Shown in pieces: positions 30,797 to 34,778 of a DNA stretch of 34,778 nt. Both the position numbers and the translations under genes were made by a program. The notes beneath the pieces were generated by a model, which was not told the DNA's origin, made no database searches, and worked only from the letters and a program-made list of their open reading frames with translations. Source of the DNA: Pseudonocardia sp. SCN 73-27 (GTDB taxonomy: Bacteria; Actinomycetota; Actinomycetes; Mycobacteriales; Pseudonocardiaceae); NCBI GenBank assembly GCA_001725415.1, contig MEGH01000044.1, positions 1 through 34,778 on the forward strand, read 5' to 3'. Each line of letters starts with the position of its first letter. Position 1 is the first letter of the stretch.

Positions 30797-31575
30797 GGCA
30801 TCACCGGAACAGCGCGGTCGAGGAACGCGACCTCGATCCGCGCGTCCGGCTGCGGCATGTGCAGGACCACGCCGCAGTCGGCGCGCACGTCGGCAACCGT
30901 CGCGTGCCCGCGGACGCGGACCCGGTAGCGGCCGGGCGCGGGCAGCAGCGTCGAGCTGCGGAAGAGGCCGTCGACGCACCGCCCGACGACGGTGTGCGGA
31001 CGCCCGAGCACGGTGGCCGCCGAGGCAGGGTCACCGGCCCGCAGCAGCTCCCGCACGCGCGTCGACGAGCAGCCCGCGAGGAGCGCGACGCTGTGGACGG
31101 CGTACTCGTGGCGCGGCCCGAGCCGGCCCAGCAACCTGACGTCGCCGGCGCCGCGATGGCCGAAGCGGAAGTCCTCACCGACGACGACGTCGGTGGCGCG
31201 CAACGCGTTCACCAGCACGTCGCGCACGAAGTCGACGGCGGGTGTGCGGGCCATGGCCTCGCAGAACGGCAGGACGAGCACCGCGTCGGCGCCGTGCTCG
31301 TGGGCGAGTGCCACGCGCCGATCGAGGTCGGCCAGGGGCGCGGTGTCGCGTCGCGGGCCGGCGACCGTCGCGGGGTGCGGGTCGAACGTCGCGAGCACGA
31401 CGGGCCGCCGGCGCTCACGCCCGATCTCGACGGCGTGCGCGATGAGCCGCGCGTGTCCACGATGGACACCGTCGAACACCCCGAGCGCGACCACGGACCG
31501 TCCCCGGTGCCAGGGGATCGCTGCGGTCCCGTCCCAGCGGACGGGTGCCGGCGGCGCGGCCGCGGCGGCGGTCAC
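30793..31575 (-). CDS. Stand-alone FAD synthetase-like (RibF N-domain) protein
   Basis: This 260-residue protein carries the FMN adenylyltransferase domain of bacterial RibF: ALGVFDGVHRGHARLI (nucleotide-binding GxFDGxHxGH, residues 31-41), VLATFDPHP, VVGEDFRFGHRGAGD and SSTRVRELLRAGD. The usual C-terminal riboflavin kinase domain is shortened to about 60 residues and lacks the GFPTAN-type motif, so it should make FAD from FMN but not phosphorylate riboflavin. A housekeeping RibF is normally about 310 residues and is encoded near truB/rpsO. The GTG overlaps the catC stop and the stop overlaps the pcaD start, placing it inside the catechol operon, where it may supply FAD to the upstream flavin monooxygenase. 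Confidence 0.8.
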   Translation of the reverse strand: MTAAAAAPPAPVRWDGTAAIPWHRGRSVVALGVFDGVHRGHARLIAHAVEIGRERRRPVVLATFDPHPATVAGPRRDTAPLADLDRRVALAHEHGADAVLVLPFCEAMARTPAVDFVRDVLVNALRATDVVVGEDFRFGHRGAGDVRLLGRLGPRHEYAVHSVALLAGCSSTRVRELLRAGDPASAATVLGRPHTVVGRCVDGLFRSSTLLPAPGRYRVRVRGHATVADVRADCGVVLHMPQPDARIEVAFLDRAVPVMP

Positions 31576-31850
31576 CGGATCGCCGACGGGTGCGGGCACA
31601 GCGGCGTGACCCGGACCGTCATGTAAGGGAACAGCGGCAGGCCCCAGAGGAGGTCGTGCAGCTCGTCGGTCGAGCCGACGTCGAAGACGCTGACGTTGGA
31701 GTACTGCCCGACGACCCGCCACAGGTGCTTCCACTTGCCCTGTTCCTGCAGGTCCTGGGAGTACGCCTTCTCCTCGGCGACGATCGCGGTGCGCTCGGCC
31801 GGGTCGAGGTCGCGCGGGATGTCGACGTCCATCGTGACGTGGAACAGCAT
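31572..31850 (-). CDS. catC: Muconolactone delta-isomerase
   Basis: This 92-residue protein has the small, sequence-conserved CatC fold: MLFHVTMDVDIPRDL at the start, AEEKAYSQDLQEQGKWKHLW in the middle and LPLFPYMTVRVTPLCPHPS at the end. It converts muconolactone to 3-oxoadipate enol-lactone and forms decamers in known cases. Length is as usual for the family. It begins five bases after the catB stop and overlaps the FAD synthetase-like gene by four bases. Confidence 0.93.
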   Translation of the reverse strand: MLFHVTMDVDIPRDLDPAERTAIVAEEKAYSQDLQEQGKWKHLWRVVGQYSNVSVFDVGSTDELHDLLWGLPLFPYMTVRVTPLCPHPSAIR

Positions 31851-31855
31851 TCTCG

Positions 31856-32980
31856 TCAGTCCCTCCGGAAGGCCCGGACCTTGTCCGGGTCGAGCTCGAC
31901 GCCGAGCCCCGGACCGGCGGGCAGGTGCAGGTGGCCGTCGGCGTAGCGCAGGGGTTCGACGGCCATCTCCTCGGCCATCAGCAACGGCCCGAACAGCTCG
32001 CTGCCCCACGTCGCACCCGGTGCGGCACAGGCGAAATGCAACGACGCCGCAGTACCGACGGGCGACTCGATCGACGTCGCACCGTGCGTCGGGACACCAG
32101 CCGCGGCGCCGACGGCGGCGATCTCCAGGCTGGCCCGCAGCCCGCCGCACTTGGTGGTCTTGACGGCGAAGACGTCGGCGGCGCCGAGGCGGGCCAGCCG
32201 CAGCGCGTCGGTGGGGGTGCGCAGCGACTCGTCGGCCATGACCGGGATGGGCAGCCGAGCGTTGATCTCGGCCAGCGCCTCGATCTCGTTGCCCGGCACC
32301 GGCTGTTCCACCATCTCGACGCCGGCCTCGGCCAGCCGCGGGAGGTGGGTGAGCGCGGTGAGCCGGTCCCAGCGCGCGTTGAGGTCGACGCGCACGCCCG
32401 CGACCCCGGCCAGCTTGTCCGCGACGGCCTCGACCCGCGCGACATCGACGGCCGGGTCGAGCGCACCCATCTTGAGCTTGAAGGTGCCGTGCAGCCCGGC
32501 ATCGAGCTTGGCCAGTGCCTCCTCGACGACGACGGGTGCGGGCTCGGTGCCGAGCGCCCACGTCACCGGCACCGACGTGCGGACGGCACCGCCGAGCAGC
32601 GCGTGCACCGGCACACCGAGGGCGCGCGCCCAGGCGTCGTGCAGCGCGACCTCGACGGCGGCCTTGGCGAACAGGTTGGCGGCGACGACGTCGGTGACGT
32701 CGCGCATCAGGGGGCCGACCTCGTCGACACGCCTGCCGAGCAGCACCGGCGCGACGTATCGCTCGACGATCACCTGCATGGTCTCGACGGACTCGCCGCC
32801 CCACCACGGCCCGGCCGGCACGACACCCTCACCGGTGCCGGTGACGCCGCCCGAGGTCCGGACGAACACGTACAGCACGGGCTGGGCGTCCATGGCAGCG
32901 CGGGCGAACCGGTGTGGCCTGCGCAGCGGGACGTCCACCACGACGGTCTCGACGCGGTCGATCCGCAGGTCGTCGTTCAC
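31856..32980 (-). CDS. catB: Muconate cycloisomerase
   Basis: This 374-residue enolase-superfamily enzyme of the muconate-lactonising subgroup has catalytic Lys168 and Lys170 in TFKLKMG, metal ligands Asp199 (RVDLNARW), Glu225 (VEQP) and Asp250 (VMADES), and Lys274 in VKTTKCGG. These positions are one residue off the Pseudomonas CatB numbering, as recalled. It converts cis,cis-muconate to muconolactone. The GTG at 32980 follows GAGAGG. It lies between catA and catC in the operon, with a strong hairpin in the gap after catA. Confidence 0.9.
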   Translation of the reverse strand: MNDDLRIDRVETVVVDVPLRRPHRFARAAMDAQPVLYVFVRTSGGVTGTGEGVVPAGPWWGGESVETMQVIVERYVAPVLLGRRVDEVGPLMRDVTDVVAANLFAKAAVEVALHDAWARALGVPVHALLGGAVRTSVPVTWALGTEPAPVVVEEALAKLDAGLHGTFKLKMGALDPAVDVARVEAVADKLAGVAGVRVDLNARWDRLTALTHLPRLAEAGVEMVEQPVPGNEIEALAEINARLPIPVMADESLRTPTDALRLARLGAADVFAVKTTKCGGLRASLEIAAVGAAAGVPTHGATSIESPVGTAASLHFACAAPGATWGSELFGPLLMAEEMAVEPLRYADGHLHLPAGPGLGVELDPDKVRAFRRD

Positions 32981-32999
32981 TTCGGAGCCTCTCGGGGGT

Positions 33000-33031
33000 G
33001 GGCCGGTCCCCGCAGCCGCGCGGACCGGCCC
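33000..33031 (-). terminator. Intercistronic hairpin between catA and catB
   Basis: GGGCCGGTCC (33000-33009) and GGACCGGCCC (33022-33031) form a perfect 10-bp stem with a 12-base loop in the 66-base gap. Inside an operon it more likely tunes the relative amounts of CatA and CatB messages than fully terminates. Confidence 0.55.
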
Positions 33032-33046
33032 GGATGAACGGGGAGG

Positions 33047-33895
33047 TCAGGCGCGCTCGAGCACGAAGTCGTACTCGACGCGCAGCCGGCCGTCGGAGCC
33101 CGGCGCCGGGTCGAGGACGAGGTCGTCCTTCACGGCGTTGGCGACGTCGTCGTCGAGGTACTCCCCGCCGGTGAAGTACAGCTGGGTGGTCACCGTGCGG
33201 TGGCCCTCGGCGCGCACCATGAGGTGCAGGTGGGCGGGCCGCCACGGGTGCCAGTCGGCGTTCTCGATGAGCGTGCCGGTCGGCCCGTCGGTCGGGATCT
33301 GGTAGGGCGCGGGCAGGATCGTCGTGACCTCGAAACGGCCGTCGCCGTCGGTGGTGACGACGCCGCGCAGCAGCCCGTCGGGCAGGTGCGGCGCGAAGCC
33401 GGAGTAGAAGCCGTCGGCGGCGTTCTGCCAGATGTCGATCTCGGCGTCGGCGAGCGGCGTGCCGTCCAGCGCCCGGACCTGGCCGGCGAAGACGAGTGGG
33501 GTGCCGGGCTCGTCGTCGCGCATCGGCAGGGTGCACACGGCCGGGAGCCGCGCCTGGCCGGGCAGGAAGTACGGGCCCTCGATCGAGCCCACGGTGCCCT
33601 GCTGCGACTCCGCCGCGACCTGCTCCACGACGTGCTCGACGAAGACGTCGAGGAACAGTGGCCATTCACCGCTCTCGCCGAGCGCCATCAGCCAGCGCTT
33701 CGCGGCCTGGAACTCGGGGTAGGTGACCTGATGCTCGCGGATGACGTCGTGGACGGCGCCGAGCACGGCGCGGGCGACGGTGTCGAGCCGCTCCTGTGAC
33801 GTGGCGGCCTGGCCGTGGCGGGCCGTCGCGTCGCGGACGGCCCGGCTGGCGCTCGCGCCGGACGCGGCTGCGGTGGGGCTCTCGATGGTGGTCAT
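33047..33895 (-). CDS. catA: Catechol 1,2-dioxygenase
   Basis: This 282-residue intradiol dioxygenase has an N-terminal helical dimerisation segment (about 30-105) and a beta-sandwich catalytic domain. Iron ligands are probably Tyr164 (DGFYSGF), Tyr198 (APYQIP), His222 and His224 (RPAHLHLMV), with spacings like those of known enzymes. It opens catechol to cis,cis-muconate with O2. A hydroxyquinol dioxygenase is the main alternative, but CatB and CatC in the same operon favour catechol. The ATG at 33895 follows GAGGAGAAG. It lies 23 bases after the monooxygenase gene. Confidence 0.9.
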   Translation of the reverse strand: MTTIESPTAAASGASASRAVRDATARHGQAATSQERLDTVARAVLGAVHDVIREHQVTYPEFQAAKRWLMALGESGEWPLFLDVFVEHVVEQVAAESQQGTVGSIEGPYFLPGQARLPAVCTLPMRDDEPGTPLVFAGQVRALDGTPLADAEIDIWQNAADGFYSGFAPHLPDGLLRGVVTTDGDGRFEVTTILPAPYQIPTDGPTGTLIENADWHPWRPAHLHLMVRAEGHRTVTTQLYFTGGEYLDDDVANAVKDDLVLDPAPGSDGRLRVEYDFVLERA

Positions 33896-33918
33896 CGCTT
33901 CTCCTCGGTGGGTGCGCG

Positions 33919-34778
33919 TCAGCGGCGGTTGCTCAGGAACGAGACGTCGTCGTTGCCGATGAGGTCGGGCACGGTCCACCCGTCCAGGTCGTACTCGGCC
34001 AGGCACTGCTCGGCCAGCCCGGTCATCGCGGCGGTGTGGCCCTGGGCCTCGGCGGCGAAGAGCAGCTCTGCCTTCACGTTCTCGTGGTTGCCGGAGTAGT
34101 TGCGCTCGTAGAGCTCGTGGCGGCCACCGAACTCCGAGCCGACGGCGTCCCAGAGCGCCTTCATCACCTTCACACGGTCGACGGCCTCGTAACCGTTGGA
34201 CCCGCGGACGTACTTGTCGAGGTAGGGCCGGACCTCGGGCGTCTTGAAGTCGACGGAGTGGGAGTTGAGGTAGATGAGCCCGGACGCGACGTCGGACTCG
34301 ATGATCTCCTTGATCCGGGGGTAGGCCTGGATCATCAGCATCCGGTAGGTGAGCCCGTAGTCGAGCTTGGGCAGCAGCGCCCCGTTGGTCCAGCCGTCGG
34401 GGTTGCGGGCCATGGCGTCGGCGAGGGCATAGAAGGTGTTGCGCCAGCCGATGACCTCACCGACGCGGGTCTGCACGCCGCGGAAGTCCTTGCTGCCGGT
34501 GATCTCCAAGGCCTTGAGCAGCAGCCCGGCGATGAAGTCGATCTTCGTCGCGAGCCGGATGCAGCCGTGGAAGGTGAAGCGCGGGATGAAGCCCGAGACG
34601 GGGAAGAACCCGTTGATCTTCTCGATGTCCCCGTAGAGGAAGACGTTCTCCCACGGCACGAGGACCTTGTCGAAGACGAAGACGGTGTCGTTCTCGTCGA
34701 ACCGTGACGACAGCGGGTAGTCGAACGGGCTGCCCATCACCGCAGCCTGCTGCGAGTAGGAGGTGCGGCAGATCAGCT
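33919..34778 (-). CDS. HpaB/PheA-type FADH2-dependent aromatic hydroxylase, C-terminal part
   Basis: This is the last 286 or so residues of an HpaB-family monooxygenase whose start lies beyond the right edge. The frame is open to the edge ([20 protein letters not shown]). Recognisable family blocks are [35 protein letters not shown] and [18 protein letters not shown]. Members use reduced FAD delivered by a separate reductase to hydroxylate phenols. As the first visible gene of a catechol ortho-cleavage operon, phenol 2-monooxygenase activity (phenol to catechol) is most likely, with 4-hydroxyphenylacetate 3-hydroxylase as the alternative. No flavin reductase gene is visible in the window. Confidence 0.87.
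   Translation of the reverse strand, partial: LICRTSYSQQAAVMGSPFDYPLSSRFDENDTVFVFDKVLVPWENVFLYGDIEKINGFFPVSGFIPRFTFHGCIRLATKIDFIAGLLLKALEITGSKDFRGVQTRVGEVIGWRNTFYALADAMARNPDGWTNGALLPKLDYGLTYRMLMIQAYPRIKEIIESDVASGLIYLNSHSVDFKTPEVRPYLDKYVRGSNGYEAVDRVKVMKALWDAVGSEFGGRHELYERNYSGNHENVKAELLFAAEAQGHTAAMTGLAEQCLAEYDLDGWTVPDLIGNDDVSFLSNRR

Overview
The window reads as chromosome of a very GC-rich actinomycete. A Pseudonocardia-like member of the Pseudonocardiales is my best guess, from GTG starts, strong GGAGG-type ribosome sites, an F420-dependent dehydrogenase and a DosR-type dormancy system. No rRNA, tRNA, CRISPR array, insertion sequence or phage gene was recognised. The last gene runs off the right edge.

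Left part (1-13.9 kb): a hypoxia/redox-stress block. It has a DosR/DevR-like response regulator, a CBS-pair protein, an Acg-type nitroreductase, a tandem universal stress protein, two PPOX-fold proteins, a DosS/DevS-like two-GAF histidine kinase and a DoxX-like membrane protein. Near-identical palindromes of the form GGGACC-TT-GGTCCC stand in front of four of these transcription units, including those of the regulator and the sensor, so this looks like a DosR-type regulon. Inside it sits a reverse-strand redox island: an AcoR-like regulator, a gluconate-dehydrogenase-type small subunit with its GMC flavoprotein, and a large FAD/Fe-S oxidase. Two GTCTCA-N3-TGAGAC palindromes probably mark that regulator's own sites.

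Middle part (13.9-29.8 kb): a catabolic regulon around a LacI-family repressor. Six operator-like sites with the core (A/G)GAAAC(G/C) lie in front of an aldehyde dehydrogenase, a class III CoA-transferase, a cupin-PPOX-amidotransferase-like-LacI-ribokinase operon, and a long operon: NadV-like phosphoribosyltransferase, HAD phosphatase, PRPP synthetase, FGD-like F420 dehydrogenase, aldehyde dehydrogenase, glutaryl-CoA dehydrogenase, LOG-family phosphoribohydrolase and nucleoside hydrolase. Together these enzymes could close a ribosyl cycle (ribose to ribose-5-phosphate to PRPP to a base ribonucleotide, then base release) and feed a glutarate semialdehyde to glutaryl-CoA route. My hypothesis is that a nitrogen heterocycle, possibly pyridine-like, is activated by phosphoribosylation, reduced with F420H2, opened and funnelled to glutaryl-CoA. 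This is inference, but it is the most striking feature of the window.

Right part (29.8-34.8 kb): a decayed CoA-transferase fragment, then a reverse-strand catechol ortho-cleavage operon: HpaB/PheA-type flavin monooxygenase (partial), catA, catB, catC, a stand-alone FAD synthetase-like gene and pcaD. The last three genes are joined by 4-base start/stop overlaps. A flavin-cofactor gene embedded in an aromatic operon parallels the nicotinamide-type gene in the neighbouring cluster.
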